NCBI RefSeq assembly: GCF_003594885.1
Contig: NZ_QZEZ01000001.1
Coordinates: forward strand, 868,001 to 932,000
Direction of reading: 5' to 3'
Length of the DNA stretch: 64,000 nt
Source: Vallicoccus soli
GTDB lineage: Bacteria; Actinomycetota; Actinomycetes; Motilibacterales; Motilibacteraceae
The translations under genes were made by a program, and so were the position numbers. Shown here piece after piece: positions 44,492 through 56,468 of the stretch (its first letter is position 1; every line of letters starts with the position of its first letter). The notes under the pieces are model-generated. The model was not told where the DNA came from and did no database searches. It was given only the letters and a program-made list of their open reading frames with translations.

Positions 44492-44531
44492 GGGGGCGTC
44501 CCCCCGAGCACCACCCGCGAGGAGCAGGCGC

Positions 44532-45800
44532 ATGGCCGACGACACCTTCTGGGGGCCCGACTTCGGGGCCCTGCAGGCCGAGGACCCCGAGATCGCCGGC
44601 GTCGTGCTCGACGAGCTCGAGCGCCTGCGCGGCGGCCTGCAGCTCATCGCCAGCGAGAACTTCACCTCCCCGGCCGTCCTCGCCGCGCTCGGCTCGACGC
44701 TGTCGAACAAGTACGCCGAGGGCTACCCCGGCCGGCGCTACTACGGCGGCTGCGGCGTCGTGGACCAGGCCGAGGAGATCGGCATCGCGCGGGCCAAGGA
44801 GCTCTTCGGGGCCGACCACGCCAACCTGCAGCCGCACTCCGGCGCGAGCGCCAACTTCGCCGCGTACGCCGCCCTGCTCCAGCCGGGCGACAAGGTGCTG
44901 GCCATGTCGCTGCCGCACGGCGGGCACCTGACCCACGGGTCGAAGGTGAACTTCTCCGGCACGTGGTTCGAGCCGGTGCCCTACACCGTGCGCAAGGACG
45001 ACGAGCTCATCGACTACGACGAGGTCCGCGACCTCGCGCTGCAGCGCCGGCCGAAGATGATCATCGCCGGGGCGACGGCGTACCCGCGCCTCATCGACTT
45101 CGCGCGGTTCCGCGAGATCGCCGACGAGGTCGGCGCCTGGTTCATGGTCGACGCCGCCCACTTCATCGGCCTCGTCGCGGGCGGGGCGATCCCGTCCCCG
45201 GTGCCCTACGCCGACGTCGTCTGCTTCACCACGCACAAGGTCCTGCGCGGCCCGCGCGGCGGCATGGTGCTGTGCCGGGAGGAGCTCGCCAAGCGCATCG
45301 ACAAGGCGGTCTTCCCGTTCGCGCAGGGCGGGCCGCTCATGCACGCGGTGGCCGCCAAGGCGGTCGCGCTGCGCGAGTGCCTGCAGCCCTCCTACCGGGA
45401 GTACGCGCACCAGGTCGTCGCCAACGCCAAGGCGCTCGCCGACGGCCTCGCCGCCGAGGGGATGCGCCCGGTCTCGGGCGGCACCGACACGCACCTGGCG
45501 CTCATCGACCTCACGGCGACCGGCGTCACCGGGGCCGACGCCGAGCGCCGCTGCGACGCCGCGCGGATCACGCTCAACAAGAACGCGATCCCGTACGACC
45601 CCCAGAAGCCGATGGTCGCCTCCGGCATCCGGGTCGGCACGCCGGCGGTCACGACCCAGGGGATGGGGGAGGGCGACATGAAGGAGGTCGCCTCGCTCAT
45701 CGCCCGCGCGGTCAAGGCCGAGGACGAGGCCACGACCCGCGAGGTCGCCGGCGCCGTCGGCGCGCTCGTCGCCCGCCACCCGGCCTACCCGCGGCCCTGA
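44532..45800 (+). CDS. glyA: Serine hydroxymethyltransferase
   Basis: 422 aa, ATG 44532. N-terminal [35 protein letters not shown] and PLP-lysine motif [13 protein letters not shown] are diagnostic. It interconverts serine and glycine with tetrahydrofolate and feeds one-carbon units. Slightly unusual motif choice ([17 protein letters not shown]) but full length. Followed 48 bp later by wecA. Confidence 0.97.
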   Translation: MADDTFWGPDFGALQAEDPEIAGVVLDELERLRGGLQLIASENFTSPAVLAALGSTLSNKYAEGYPGRRYYGGCGVVDQAEEIGIARAKELFGADHANLQPHSGASANFAAYAALLQPGDKVLAMSLPHGGHLTHGSKVNFSGTWFEPVPYTVRKDDELIDYDEVRDLALQRRPKMIIAGATAYPRLIDFARFREIADEVGAWFMVDAAHFIGLVAGGAIPSPVPYADVVCFTTHKVLRGPRGGMVLCREELAKRIDKAVFPFAQGGPLMHAVAAKAVALRECLQPSYREYAHQVVANAKALADGLAAEGMRPVSGGTDTHLALIDLTATGVTGADAERRCDAARITLNKNAIPYDPQKPMVASGIRVGTPAVTTQGMGEGDMKEVASLIARAVKAEDEATTREVAGAVGALVARHPAYPRP

Positions 45801-45848
45801 GCCGGCGGCGGGGGCCGGGCACCGCCGCGGCGGCGGGGGGCTGAGGCC

Positions 45849-46979
45849 GTGCGCAACTACGCGCTGGTGCTCCTCGTCGCCATGGCGGTCACCTACCTCA
45901 CCACGGCCCCGGTGCGCCGGCTCGCGCTGCGCTGGGGCGTCATGACGCCGGTGCGCGACCGGGACGTGCACGACACCCCGATCCCGCGCATGGGCGGGGT
46001 CGCCATCCTCGCCGGGCTCTGCGCCGGGGTGCTCGTGGCGAGCAAGCTGCCGCTGCTGCGGACCGTCTTCGAGTCGGGCCAGACCGACTGGCGGGGGCTG
46101 CTGTCCGGGGCGGTGGTGATCTGCCTGCTCGGCGCCGTCGACGACCGGTGGGGGATCGACGCGGTCACCAAGCTCGCGGGCCAGGTCCTCGCGGGCGGCG
46201 TCATGGCCCTGCAGGGGGTGCAGCTGTTCTGGCTGCCCTTCGGCTCGACCACGCAGTACCTCCCGCAGTCCCTGGGCGTGCTGCTCTCCGTCCTCGTCGT
46301 CGTCGTGACCATCAACGCCGTCAACTTCGTCGACGGGCTCGACGGGCTCGCCGCGGGCATCGTGCTCATCGCGGCCGGCTCGCTGTTCGTCTACTCCTAC
46401 ATCCTGTCGGTCGTCGAGCGGATCGAGTACGCCGACACCCCCACGATGATCACGGCCGTGACGGCCGGCTGCTGCCTGGGCTTCCTGCCGCACAACCTGC
46501 ACCCGGCGCGGGTGTTCATGGGCGACTCCGGGTCGATGCTGCTCGGCCTGCTGCTCGCGGCCTCGACGATCACGCTCACCGGCAAGGTGGAGCCGAGCGG
46601 GGTCACCTCGCTCGGCCTCGGCCCGGCGCTGCTGCCCCTGCTGCTGCCGGTGCTCGTCATCCTCGTGCCGCTCGCGGACCTGCTGCTGGCCGTGGTGCGG
46701 CGCACCGCCGCCGGGCGCTCGCCCTTCGCCCCCGACAAGCAGCACCTGCACCACCGGCTCCTGGAGATCGGGCACTCCCACCGGCGGGCGGTCGGGCTCA
46801 TGCACCTGTGGGCCGCCCTGCTGGCCCTGGGGACCCTGCTCGTCGCGATCGTCGACGGGCCCTGGCCCGAGCGCGGCGTGGCGGCGGCGGCGGTCGTGGC
46901 GCTCGCCCTCACCGCGGGTCTGGACCGGGCGGTGGCCCGCCCCGGCCGCCCGCCGCGGCGCCCCCGGCACCCGGCGTAG
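45849..46979 (+). CDS. Undecaprenyl-phosphate sugar-1-phosphate transferase (WecA/TagO/MraY family)
   Basis: 376 aa from GTG 45849; about ten transmembrane helices. Family catalytic motifs: VDDRWGID, INAVNFVDGLDGLAAG, FMGDSGSMLLG and the His-rich loop KQHLHHRLLEIGHSHRR. It loads a UDP-linked aminosugar phosphate onto undecaprenyl phosphate to start a cell-wall glycan. In actinobacteria this gene (rfe/wecA) sits just before the atp operon, as here. Confidence 0.92.
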   Translation: MRNYALVLLVAMAVTYLTTAPVRRLALRWGVMTPVRDRDVHDTPIPRMGGVAILAGLCAGVLVASKLPLLRTVFESGQTDWRGLLSGAVVICLLGAVDDRWGIDAVTKLAGQVLAGGVMALQGVQLFWLPFGSTTQYLPQSLGVLLSVLVVVVTINAVNFVDGLDGLAAGIVLIAAGSLFVYSYILSVVERIEYADTPTMITAVTAGCCLGFLPHNLHPARVFMGDSGSMLLGLLLAASTITLTGKVEPSGVTSLGLGPALLPLLLPVLVILVPLADLLLAVVRRTAAGRSPFAPDKQHLHHRLLEIGHSHRRAVGLMHLWAALLALGTLLVAIVDGPWPERGVAAAAVVALALTAGLDRAVARPGRPPRRPRHPA

Positions 46980-47168
46980 CGCGGCCCGGCGCGCGGGCGC
47001 GGGCGCGCCGGCCGACCCCCCCGCCCCGCACCCGCCCCGGGCCCGCCGCATGCCCTGTGACCTGCGCGACTGCCGCGCTGCACGGCGGTGCGCGCCCGCC
47101 GGGGGGCCGCGAGCGCTGTGCTAGGTTCCTCCGGAGCCCGCCGCCCCCGACCAGTGAAGGCCGAGGAC

Positions 47169-47579
47169 ATGCCCAGGCACGACGCCGCGGCGCTGCGCAG
47201 CGCAGCAGCGCCCTCCGCCGCAGCGCTCGCCGTGGTCGCCGTCGTCGCGACGGTGGCCGCCGGCGCGCCGGGCCTCGTGGGCACCCTCGCGGGCGGCGCC
47301 CTGGTCGCGGCCTTCTTCGGGGTGGACCACCTCGTCGCCGCGCGCACCGCCGGCCTCGAGCCGCGGCTCGCGATGACCATGGTCATGGCGCTCTACCCGC
47401 TCAAGCTCGGCCTGCTCGCGCTGGTGCTCCTGGGCGCCGCCGACGCGCCCGGCCTGTCCGCGCCGGCCTTCGCCGCCGCCGTCGTCCTGGGCTCGCTCGC
47501 CTGGCTCGCCGGGCACGTGCGCCTCGTCGCCCGCCGCCGCACCCTCGTGGTCGAGCCGGACGGCCTGTCGTGGCGGTGA
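47169..47579 (+). CDS. AtpI-like membrane protein upstream of the atp operon
   Basis: 136 aa, ATG 47169 with a GAAGG-GAGG region upstream and a TAGGTT -10 at 47122-47127. Four hydrophobic segments (AALAVVAVVATVAAG, LVAAFFGVDHLVA, MALYPLKLGLLALVLLG, AFAAAVVLGSLAWLAGHV). Position and topology match the ATP synthase I protein (UncI), thought to help c-ring assembly. Sequence similarity is low, as is usual for this family. Confidence 0.7.
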   Translation: MPRHDAAALRSAAAPSAAALAVVAVVATVAAGAPGLVGTLAGGALVAAFFGVDHLVAARTAGLEPRLAMTMVMALYPLKLGLLALVLLGAADAPGLSAPAFAAAVVLGSLAWLAGHVRLVARRRTLVVEPDGLSWR

Positions 47580-47648
47580 GCGCGGCCCCCGGGGCCGCGG
47601 CCCGCCCGTCCGGGCGCACCGGCGCCGGCTGCTACGCTCCCGGCGGCG

Positions 47649-47894
47649 ATGAGCAGCGGGGACGGCAGCGGCGCGCGGCGCGGCGGGACGGGGCACGAGC
47701 CCCCCGACGGTCCCCAGCGCGACCCGTTCCAGGTCATCGCCTACCTGCTGTCGGGGATGCTGCTCTACGGCGGCGCCGGGCTGCTGCTGGACCGCTGGCT
47801 CGGGACCTCGTTCCTCGTCGCGGTCGGCATGATCCTCGGCACCGGCCTCTCGCTGTGGCTGGTGCACCTCCGCTTCGGCCCGCCCCGACCCTGA
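47649..47894 (+). CDS. AtpZ/AtpI-type small ATP synthase-associated protein
   Basis: 81 aa, ATG 47649. A TACGCT -10 (47633-47638) sits 10 nt before the ATG. Polar N-terminus (HEPPDGPQRDPFQVIAYL), then two helices (LLSGMLLYGGAGLLLDRWL; AVGMILGTGLSLWLV) with the family's GxGxxLDxWLGT pattern. AtpZ-like proteins form Mg/Ca transport or c-ring assembly complexes with AtpI; both candidates are here in tandem. Confidence 0.75.
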   Translation: MSSGDGSGARRGGTGHEPPDGPQRDPFQVIAYLLSGMLLYGGAGLLLDRWLGTSFLVAVGMILGTGLSLWLVHLRFGPPRP

Positions 47895-47958
47895 CCGCCA
47901 CCGCAGGACCGCCCCGCCGCCCGCCCGGGCCGGCCGCGGCCGTCCGAGAGGAGAACCC

Positions 47959-48744
47959 GTGAGCCAGCTGCTCGCCGCCGACGGTGAGAGCTTCGAAGCG
48001 CCGGGGGTCGCCGACTTCTGGCAGCCGCTCGTCGGCGACGGCGCGTTCGCCATCACGCGCCCGATGGTGGTCATGGCCCTGTCCGTGGTCCTCATCGGCG
48101 GCCTCCTGCTGCTCGTCGCCCGGCGGCTGAGCACGGTGCCCGGCAAGGCCCAGTTCATCGTCGAGGGCGGCTACGGCTTCGTGCGCAACGGCATCGCGCG
48201 CGACGTCATCGGCAGCCACGACTTCCGCCGCTTCGTGCCCCTGCTGTTCACCCTGTTCGTGCTGATCCTGGTGAACAACCTGTTCGGCGTCGTGCCGTTC
48301 GTGCAGTACCCCACCTTCAGCCGCATCGGCTTCGCCGCGGCGCTCACGGCGGTGGTCCTCGTGACGTTCCACGTCGTGGGCATCCGCCGCAAGGGCGTGG
48401 GGGCGTACTTCCGCGGGCTCGTCCCCGGGGGCCTGCCCGGCTGGATCGTGCCGTTCATGTTCTTCCTCGAGCTCGTGACGGTCTTCATCACCCGTCCGCT
48501 GACGCTCGGCATGCGGCTCTTCGCGAACATGTTCGCGGGCCACCTGCTCCTGCTCGTCTTCATCCTCGGCGGCGAGTACCTCCTGCTGCACGGCGAGGGC
48601 CTCACCCGCCTGGCGAGCATCCCTGCCTTCGGCCTCGGGATCGTCATGACGTTCTTCGAGATCCTCGTGCAGTTCCTGCAGGCGTACGTCTTCGTCCTGC
48701 TCAGCGCGTTCTACATCGCCGGCGCCCTCGCCGACGAGCACTGA
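47959..48744 (+). CDS. atpB: F1Fo ATP synthase subunit a
   Basis: 261 aa from GTG 47959 with GAGAGGAG upstream. The essential Arg lies in TRPLTLGMRLFANMFAGHLLL, with FEILVQFLQAYVFVLLSAFYI after it; five or more helices. It forms the proton half-channels against the c-ring. First Fo gene of the conserved atpBEFHAGDC order. Confidence 0.97.
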   Translation: MSQLLAADGESFEAPGVADFWQPLVGDGAFAITRPMVVMALSVVLIGGLLLLVARRLSTVPGKAQFIVEGGYGFVRNGIARDVIGSHDFRRFVPLLFTLFVLILVNNLFGVVPFVQYPTFSRIGFAAALTAVVLVTFHVVGIRRKGVGAYFRGLVPGGLPGWIVPFMFFLELVTVFITRPLTLGMRLFANMFAGHLLLLVFILGGEYLLLHGEGLTRLASIPAFGLGIVMTFFEILVQFLQAYVFVLLSAFYIAGALADEH

Positions 48745-48826
48745 GCCGCACCGCCCACCGCTCCACCCCCACGACTCCGGGGGCGCGCCCCGCGCCACCG
48801 GGCCCTGAGAAGGAAGAGGAACACCT

Positions 48827-49030
48827 GTGGAAGGCAACCTGAACGTCCTCGGCTACGGCGTCGCGGCCATCGGCCCGGCCATCGCCGTCGGCCTCATCTT
48901 CGCCGCCTACATCAACGGCGTCGCCCGCCAGCCCGAGTCGCGCGGCCTGCTGCAGCCGATCGCCATCCTGGGCTTCGCCCTGGCCGAGGCCCTCGCGCTG
49001 TTCGGCCTCGTGCTCGCCTTCATCCTCTGA
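48827..49030 (+). CDS. atpE: F1Fo ATP synthase subunit c
   Basis: 67 aa from GTG 48827 with AAGGAAGAGGA upstream. A hairpin of two helices with the RQP loop (ARQPES) and the proton-binding carboxylate Glu54 in [14 protein letters not shown]. The c-ring rotor; in mycobacteria the diarylquinoline target. Confidence 0.97.
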   Translation: MEGNLNVLGYGVAAIGPAIAVGLIFAAYINGVARQPESRGLLQPIAILGFALAEALALFGLVLAFIL

Positions 49031-49058
49031 GCAGCAGCCCCACCACCGAGGAGCACTC

Positions 49059-49658
49059 GTGACCGGAGCAGCGCCCGTCCTCGCGGTGAGCGGGGAGGAC
49101 GGCGGCTTCTGGGCCGACGCGTACCCGATCATCCCGCACCCGGCGGAGATCATCGTCGGCCTCGTCGCCTTCGCGATCCTCTACTGGATCGTGCGCAGCA
49201 AGGTGGCACCCGCCTTCGAGCGGGTGCTGGCCGAGCGGCAGGACGCCATCGAGGGCGGCATGTCGCGCGCCGAGGAGGCGCAGGCCGAGGCCCAGCGCGC
49301 CCTCGAGGAGTACCGCGCCCAGCTCGCGGCCTCGCGGGCCGAGGCCGCGAGCCAGCGCGAGGCGGCGCGCCAGGAGGGCGCCGTCATCGTCGCCCAGATG
49401 CGCGAGCAGGCGCAGGCCGAGGCGCAGCGCATCACCGCGGCCGCCCGCCAGCAGATCGAGGCGGACCGGCAGCAGGCGTTCAACGAGCTGCGCACGCAGG
49501 TCGGGCGCATGGCGACCGACCTCGCCGAGCGGATCGTGGGCGAGTCGCTGCAGGACGACGAGCGCCAGCGGCGCGTCGTCGACCGGTTCCTCGCCGACCT
49601 CGAGCAGGGCCGCACCGACGGCGCGGGCGCCGGCGCCACCGCCGCCCGGGAGGTCTGA
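49059..49658 (+). CDS. atpF: F1Fo ATP synthase subunit b
   Basis: 199 aa from GTG 49059. One N-terminal helix (EIIVGLVAFAILYWIV) then a long Ala/Glu/Arg/Gln coiled coil (residues about 50-165), forming the peripheral stalk. It is separate from delta, unlike the mycobacterial b-delta fusion. Confidence 0.95.
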   Translation: MTGAAPVLAVSGEDGGFWADAYPIIPHPAEIIVGLVAFAILYWIVRSKVAPAFERVLAERQDAIEGGMSRAEEAQAEAQRALEEYRAQLAASRAEAASQREAARQEGAVIVAQMREQAQAEAQRITAAARQQIEADRQQAFNELRTQVGRMATDLAERIVGESLQDDERQRRVVDRFLADLEQGRTDGAGAGATAAREV

Positions 49659-49660
49659 GC

Positions 49661-50488
49661 ATGGCCGACGGGCTGCAGGGCGCGAGCCGGGCGGCGCTGG
49701 CCGCGGCCCGCGAGCGCCTCGACGCGCTCGCGGACAGCGGGCAGGCCGACCTCGGGCGCCTCGCCGAGGAGCTCTTCGCGGTCGCGGACCTGCTCGACGG
49801 CAACGTCGGGCTGCGCCGCGCCCTCGCGGACGCCTCGCGCGGGGAGCAGGCGCGCGCCGGGCTCGCCGAGGCGGTGCTGCGCGGGCAGGTCTCCGAGCCG
49901 ACCGTCGAGGTGCTCGCCGCGGCCGCGCGCTCGCGCTGGTCCGCGCCGAGCGAGCTCGTCGCGGGCGTCGAGGTGCTGGCCGGGCAGGCCAACGCCGCGG
50001 CGGCCGAGCGCGAGGGGCGCCTCGACGCGTACGAGGACGAGCTGTTCCGCTTCCAGCGCACGGTCGCCGGCGCGCCGGCGCTGCGCACGGCCCTGTCCGA
50101 CGCCTCCGCGCCGGCGGACCACCGGGCGGCACTGGTGGAGGACCTCCTCGCCGCGCAGGCCGCGCCGGAGACGGTGCGCGCGGTGCGCGAGGCGGTCGTG
50201 CACCCGCGCGGGCGCCGGCTCGACGCGCTGCTCGAGCTGCACGGCCGGGTGGCGGCCGAGCGGCGCCAGCGCCTGCTGGCGCACGTCGTCGCGGCGACGC
50301 CGCTCACCGAGCAGCAGCGCGAGCGGCTGGCCGGGGCGCTCGCGCGCCAGTACGGCCGCGCGGTGCAGCTCAACGTCGACGTCGACCCGGCGGTCGTCGG
50401 CGGGCTGCGGGTGCAGGTCGGCGACGAGCTCGTCGACGGCACGGTCGCCCGCCGCTTCGACGTGGTGCGCCGCGGCCTCGCCGGCTGA
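49661..50488 (+). CDS. atpH: F1Fo ATP synthase subunit delta
   Basis: 275 aa, ATG 49661, 2 bp after atpF. Two tandem delta-like halves; the C-terminal one has [24 protein letters not shown] and the conserved [20 protein letters not shown]. At about 275 aa it is the long actinobacterial form (E. coli 177). It links the stalk to the F1 crown. A 16-bp palindrome (50498-50513) lies in the 151-bp gap before atpA. Confidence 0.93.
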   Translation: MADGLQGASRAALAAARERLDALADSGQADLGRLAEELFAVADLLDGNVGLRRALADASRGEQARAGLAEAVLRGQVSEPTVEVLAAAARSRWSAPSELVAGVEVLAGQANAAAAEREGRLDAYEDELFRFQRTVAGAPALRTALSDASAPADHRAALVEDLLAAQAAPETVRAVREAVVHPRGRRLDALLELHGRVAAERRQRLLAHVVAATPLTEQQRERLAGALARQYGRAVQLNVDVDPAVVGGLRVQVGDELVDGTVARRFDVVRRGLAG

Positions 50489-50639
50489 CCCCGGCACGGG
50501 CGGTGCACCGCCCACGCCCCGTGGCGCCGAGCGCGCCGCGGAGCACGGATACTGGACGTACGACCGGACGTCGCACCCCGACGGCGGGGAGCGGCAGGAC
50601 CGTGGCCGACGAGCCACAGACGCGGGAGACAGGGACACC

Positions 50640-52298
50640 ATGGCGGAGCTGACGATCCGGCCCGAGCAGATCCAGGACGCGCTCGACCGCTTCATCTCGT
50701 CCTACGAGCCGGAGGCAGCCGCGCGCGAGGAGGTGGGCCGCGTCGCCGAGGCCGGCGACGGCATCGCCCGCGTCGAGGGCCTGCCCTCGGTCATGACCAA
50801 CGAGCTGCTCGAGTTCGAGGACGGCACGCTCGGCCTGGCCCAGAACCTCGACGTGCGCGAGATCGGCGTCGTCGTGCTCGGCGACTTCGAGGGCATCGAG
50901 GAGGGCCAGCAGGTCAAGCGGACCGGCGAGATCCTCTCGGTCCCCGTCGGCGACGGCTTCCTCGGCCGCGTCATCGACCCGCTCGGGCGCCCGATCGACG
51001 GCCTCGGCGAGATCCAGGCCGAGGGCCGGCGCGCCCTGGAGCTGCAGGCCGCCTCGGTGGTGCAGCGCCAGGAGGTCCGCGAGCCCCTGCAGACCGGCAT
51101 CAAGGCGATCGACGCGATGACGGCGATCGGGCGCGGTCAGCGCCAGCTCATCATCGGCGACCGGCAGACCGGCAAGACCGCCGTGGCCATCGACGCGATC
51201 ATCAACCAGCGCGAGAACTGGGCCTCGGGCGACCCGAAGAAGCGCGTGAAGTGCATCTACGTGGCGATCGGCCAGAAGGGCTCCACGATCGCGGCGATCC
51301 GCCAGTCGCTCGAGGAGTCCGGCGCGCTGGAGTACACGACGATCGTCGCCGCCCCGGCCTCGGACCCGGCCGGCTTCAAGTACCTCGCCCCCTACACCGG
51401 CTCCGCCCTCGGGCAGCACTGGATGTACCAGGGCGACCACGCGCTCATCGTCTTCGACGACCTGAGCAAGCAGGCCGACGCGTACCGCGCCGTCTCCCTC
51501 CTGCTGCGCCGCCCGCCGGGCCGCGAGGCCTACCCCGGCGACGTCTTCTACCTGCACTCCCGGCTGCTCGAGCGCTGCGCCAAGCTCTCCGACGAGCTCG
51601 GCGGCGGCAGCCTCACCGGCCTGCCGCTCATCGAGACCAAGGGCAACGACGTGTCGGCGTTCATCCCGACCAACGTCATCTCCATCACCGACGGGCAGTG
51701 CTTCCTCGAGACCGACCTGTTCAACCAGGGCGTGCGCCCGGCGATCAACGTCGGCATCTCGGTCTCCCGGGTCGGCGGCGCCGCGCAGATCAAGGCGATG
51801 AAGAAGATCGCCGGCCGCCTGCGCCTGGACCTGGCCCAGTACCGCGAGCTCGAGGCCTTCGCGGCCTTCGGCTCCGACCTGGACAAGGCCTCCAAGGCCC
51901 AGCTCGAGCGCGGCGCCCGCCTCGTCGAGCTGCTCAAGCAGCCGCAGTACACCCCGTTCCCGGTCGAGCGCGAGGTCGTCTCGATCTGGGCCGGCACCCA
52001 GGGCAAGCTCGACGACGTGCCCGTCGAGGACGTCCGCCGCTTCGAGTCCGAGTTCCTCGACTACGTCGGGCGCGAGCACCAGGGCGTGTACGACGCGATC
52101 CTGGAGACCCGCGACCTCTCCGACGACACCGTCGCGGGGATGGAGCGCGCGATCGAGGCGTTCAAGCAGCAGTTCACGACCTCCGAGGGCCAGCCGCTGC
52201 TGGGCGACGAGGAGCCGGTGGACGCCATGGACGAGGACGACGTCGAGCAGGCCACGATCACGCGCCGGCGCGGTGGCGGCGCCACCGCGGCCCAGTGA
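50640..52298 (+). CDS. atpA: F1 ATP synthase subunit alpha
   Basis: 552 aa, ATG 50640. N-terminal beta-barrel ([18 protein letters not shown]), non-catalytic P-loop [16 protein letters not shown]-type region and C-terminal bundle. The acidic C-terminal extension ([15 protein letters not shown]) is longer than in E. coli; in mycobacteria a comparable extension suppresses ATP hydrolysis. Confidence 0.98.
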   Translation: MAELTIRPEQIQDALDRFISSYEPEAAAREEVGRVAEAGDGIARVEGLPSVMTNELLEFEDGTLGLAQNLDVREIGVVVLGDFEGIEEGQQVKRTGEILSVPVGDGFLGRVIDPLGRPIDGLGEIQAEGRRALELQAASVVQRQEVREPLQTGIKAIDAMTAIGRGQRQLIIGDRQTGKTAVAIDAIINQRENWASGDPKKRVKCIYVAIGQKGSTIAAIRQSLEESGALEYTTIVAAPASDPAGFKYLAPYTGSALGQHWMYQGDHALIVFDDLSKQADAYRAVSLLLRRPPGREAYPGDVFYLHSRLLERCAKLSDELGGGSLTGLPLIETKGNDVSAFIPTNVISITDGQCFLETDLFNQGVRPAINVGISVSRVGGAAQIKAMKKIAGRLRLDLAQYRELEAFAAFGSDLDKASKAQLERGARLVELLKQPQYTPFPVEREVVSIWAGTQGKLDDVPVEDVRRFESEFLDYVGREHQGVYDAILETRDLSDDTVAGMERAIEAFKQQFTTSEGQPLLGDEEPVDAMDEDDVEQATITRRRGGGATAAQ

Positions 52299-52315
52299 CG
52301 GGAGGTCGCTGACCA

Positions 52316-54755
<2,440 letters not shown>

Positions 54756-54787
54756 CGGGGCGCCCCCGCAGCTCCGCACGACGCGCA

Positions 54788-54822
54788 CCGGGGGCGGGCC
54801 GGCACGACCGGCCCGCCCCCGG
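54788..54822 (+). terminator. Strong hairpin between atpD and atpC
   Basis: A perfect 15-bp stem (54788-54802 with 54808-54822) and loop CACGA lie 32 bp after the atpD stop, inside the operon. It could attenuate atpC or stabilise the upstream mRNA end. Confidence 0.7.
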
Positions 54823-54851
54823 GGCGTCGGGCCCCGGCAGGGGCCACGCAG

Positions 54852-54905
54852 GACCAGCACCACCCGGACGACCAGCACCACCCGTACGACCAGCACCACC
54901 CGCAG
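54852..54905. repeat. Three 18-bp tandem repeats upstream of atpC
   Basis: Units 54852-54869, 54870-54887 and 54888-54905 share GACCAGCACCACCCG and differ only in the last three bases. They lie between the atpD hairpin and the atpC ribosome site (GACGAGGAG). Too few and too close for a CRISPR array. Confidence 0.85.
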
Positions 54906-54933
54906 CGCAGGACGAGACGAGGAGCGGCACCCC

Positions 54934-55305
54934 GTGGCGCAGATGCAGGTCGAGCTCGTGGCACCGGACCGCTACGTCTGGTCCGGCCCGGCGACGATGG
55001 TCGTGGCCAAGACGAGCGAGGGCGACCTCGGCGTGCTGCCCGGCCACGCCCCCCTGCTCGCCGTGCTCGTGAACGGGCGCGTGGAGATCCGCCCGGTCGA
55101 CGGCGAGCCGGTCGTCGTGGCCGTGCTCGGCGGCTTCCTGTCCGTGGCCGACGACAAGGTCTCGCTGCTCGCCGAGGCCGCGGAGCTGGCCGAGGAGATC
55201 TCGGTCGCCGAGGCCGAGCAGGCCCTGCGCGAGGCGGAGGGGCAGGGCGACGCGGACGCGGCCGCCCGGGCCCGCGCCCGCCTGTCGGTGGCCGGCGGGC
55301 GCTGA
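54934..55305 (+). CDS. atpC: F1 ATP synthase subunit epsilon
   Basis: 123 aa from GTG 54934 with GAGGAG upstream. N-terminal beta-sandwich (MQVELVAPDRYVWSGPATMV, GVLPGHAPLLAVL) and a short helical C-terminus (ISVAEAEQALREAEGQGDADA). Last ATP synthase gene, set apart from atpD by 178 bp with a hairpin and tandem repeats. Confidence 0.95.
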   Translation: MAQMQVELVAPDRYVWSGPATMVVAKTSEGDLGVLPGHAPLLAVLVNGRVEIRPVDGEPVVVAVLGGFLSVADDKVSLLAEAAELAEEISVAEAEQALREAEGQGDADAAARARARLSVAGGR

Positions 55306-55342
55306 GCGCCGCAGGACCGGGGCGGGGGGAGGGGAGCCGCAC

Positions 55343-55798
55343 GTGGGCGCCGCCGAGGTCCTGCTCGTCGTCGTCCTCGCGCTGGTCCTGCTCGTCGCGG
55401 TCGTCCTCGCCGGGTACGCCGCGCGCCGCCGGCTCATCTCCTCCTGGGGCGGCACGTTCGACTGCTCGCTGCGCGCCGGCCCGCCGGGCGTGCGCCAGAG
55501 CGTCACGCACGGCTGGATGCTGGGCATCGGCCGCTACGACGGCGGCGCGCTGGAGTGGTACCGGCTCTTCTCCTTGTCCCTGCGCCCGCGCGAGCGGGTC
55601 GCGCGCCGCGCGCTGACCGTCGTCGGGCGCCGCGAGCCCGACCGCACCGAGGTCCCCGTGCTCCAGCCGGGCGCGGTCGTCGTGGAGTGCCGCGAGCTCG
55701 AGCGCGACGTCGACCTGGCCATGACCGGCTCCGCGCTGACCGGGTTCCTCGCCTGGCTCGAGGCGGCGCCGCCGGGCCAGGGCACCAACGTGGCCTGA
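55343..55798 (+). CDS. DUF2550 membrane-anchored protein
   Basis: 151 aa from GTG 55343. One N-terminal helix (VLLVVVLALVLLVAVVLAGYAARRR) followed by a cytoplasmic beta-rich domain with GGTFDCSLR, GWMLGIGRYDGGALEWYRLFSL and VVECRELERDVDLAMT. DUF2550 is fixed downstream of atpC in many actinobacteria. Function unknown. Converges on cobO with a 15-bp gap. Confidence 0.88.
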   Translation: MGAAEVLLVVVLALVLLVAVVLAGYAARRRLISSWGGTFDCSLRAGPPGVRQSVTHGWMLGIGRYDGGALEWYRLFSLSLRPRERVARRALTVVGRREPDRTEVPVLQPGAVVVECRELERDVDLAMTGSALTGFLAWLEAAPPGQGTNVA

Positions 55799-55813
55799 CC
55801 CGGCGCACGAGCC

Positions 55814-56392
55814 TCAGGACTGGCGCGCCCCCGGCTTCCAGAGCACGTCCCCGCCGCCGCGCGCCGCGTCGACCCGGGCCAGGATGAAGAGCAGGTCCGA
55901 GAGCCGGTTGAGGTACGTCGCCGTCAGCGGGTTGGTCGTCCCCGGGTGCTCGGCGATCGCGGCCCAGGTGGCGCGCTCGGCGCGGCGCACGACGGTGCGC
56001 GCCACGTGCAGCAGCGCCGCCCCGGCCGTGCCTCCGGGCAGGACGAACGAGCGCAGGGCCGGCAGGTCGGCGTTCCAGCGGTCGCAGGCGGCCTCGAGCG
56101 CGTCCACGTAGTCCTGGCGCACCCGCAGCGGGGGGTGGGGCGGGTCGGGCACGACGGGGGTCGACAGGTCCGCCCCCACGTCGAACAGGTCGTTCTGCAC
56201 CTGCTGCAGCAGCGCCGCGACCTCCGGGTCGAGGTCGCCGAGGGCGAGCGCGACGCCGAGGTGCGAGTTGGCCTCGTCGACGTCGGCGTACGCCACCAGG
56301 CGCAGGTCGCCCTTCGTCGTGCGGCTCATGTCGCCGAGGGACGTCGTGCCGTCGTCGCCGGTGCGGGTGTAGATGCGGGTGAGGTTGACCAC
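55814..56392 (-). CDS. cobO: ATP:cob(I)alamin adenosyltransferase (PduO type)
   Basis: 192 aa from GTG 56392. PduO signature [17 protein letters not shown] (ATP loop), [11 protein letters not shown], and C-terminal [13 protein letters not shown] with RRAERA. It makes adenosylcobalamin from cob(I)alamin. The symbol is used loosely: the fold is PduO/MMAB, not CobA/BtuR. Minus-strand TAGGCT (complement 56400-56405) ends 7 nt before the start, so the mRNA is probably leaderless. Divergent from murA. Confidence 0.92.
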   Translation of the reverse strand: MVNLTRIYTRTGDDGTTSLGDMSRTTKGDLRLVAYADVDEANSHLGVALALGDLDPEVAALLQQVQNDLFDVGADLSTPVVPDPPHPPLRVRQDYVDALEAACDRWNADLPALRSFVLPGGTAGAALLHVARTVVRRAERATWAAIAEHPGTTNPLTATYLNRLSDLLFILARVDAARGGGDVLWKPGARQS

Positions 56393-56399
56393 GGGCGCG

Positions 56400-56462
56400 A
56401 GCCTAGGGCGCGCCCGCGCTCCCGGCGCGCTGCGGGGGAGCGGCCCCCGGGGCTCGTACGAT
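56400..56462. promoter_or_regulatory. Divergent leaderless promoters for cobO and murA
   Basis: cobO: TAGGCT on the minus strand (56400-56405). murA: TACGAT on the plus strand (56457-56462), 6 nt before the murA ATG. The two face away from each other across about 50 bp. Confidence 0.55.
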
Positions 56463-56468
56463 GCCGGG

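Noticed and set aside
44476-44531. Glycine riboswitch before glyA
   Set aside because: The predicted leader is only about 33 nt, too short for a glycine aptamer.
54852-54905. Possible CRISPR array
   Set aside because: Three contiguous 18-bp units without spacers and no cas genes; the 20801 and 24191 arrays fail for the same reason.
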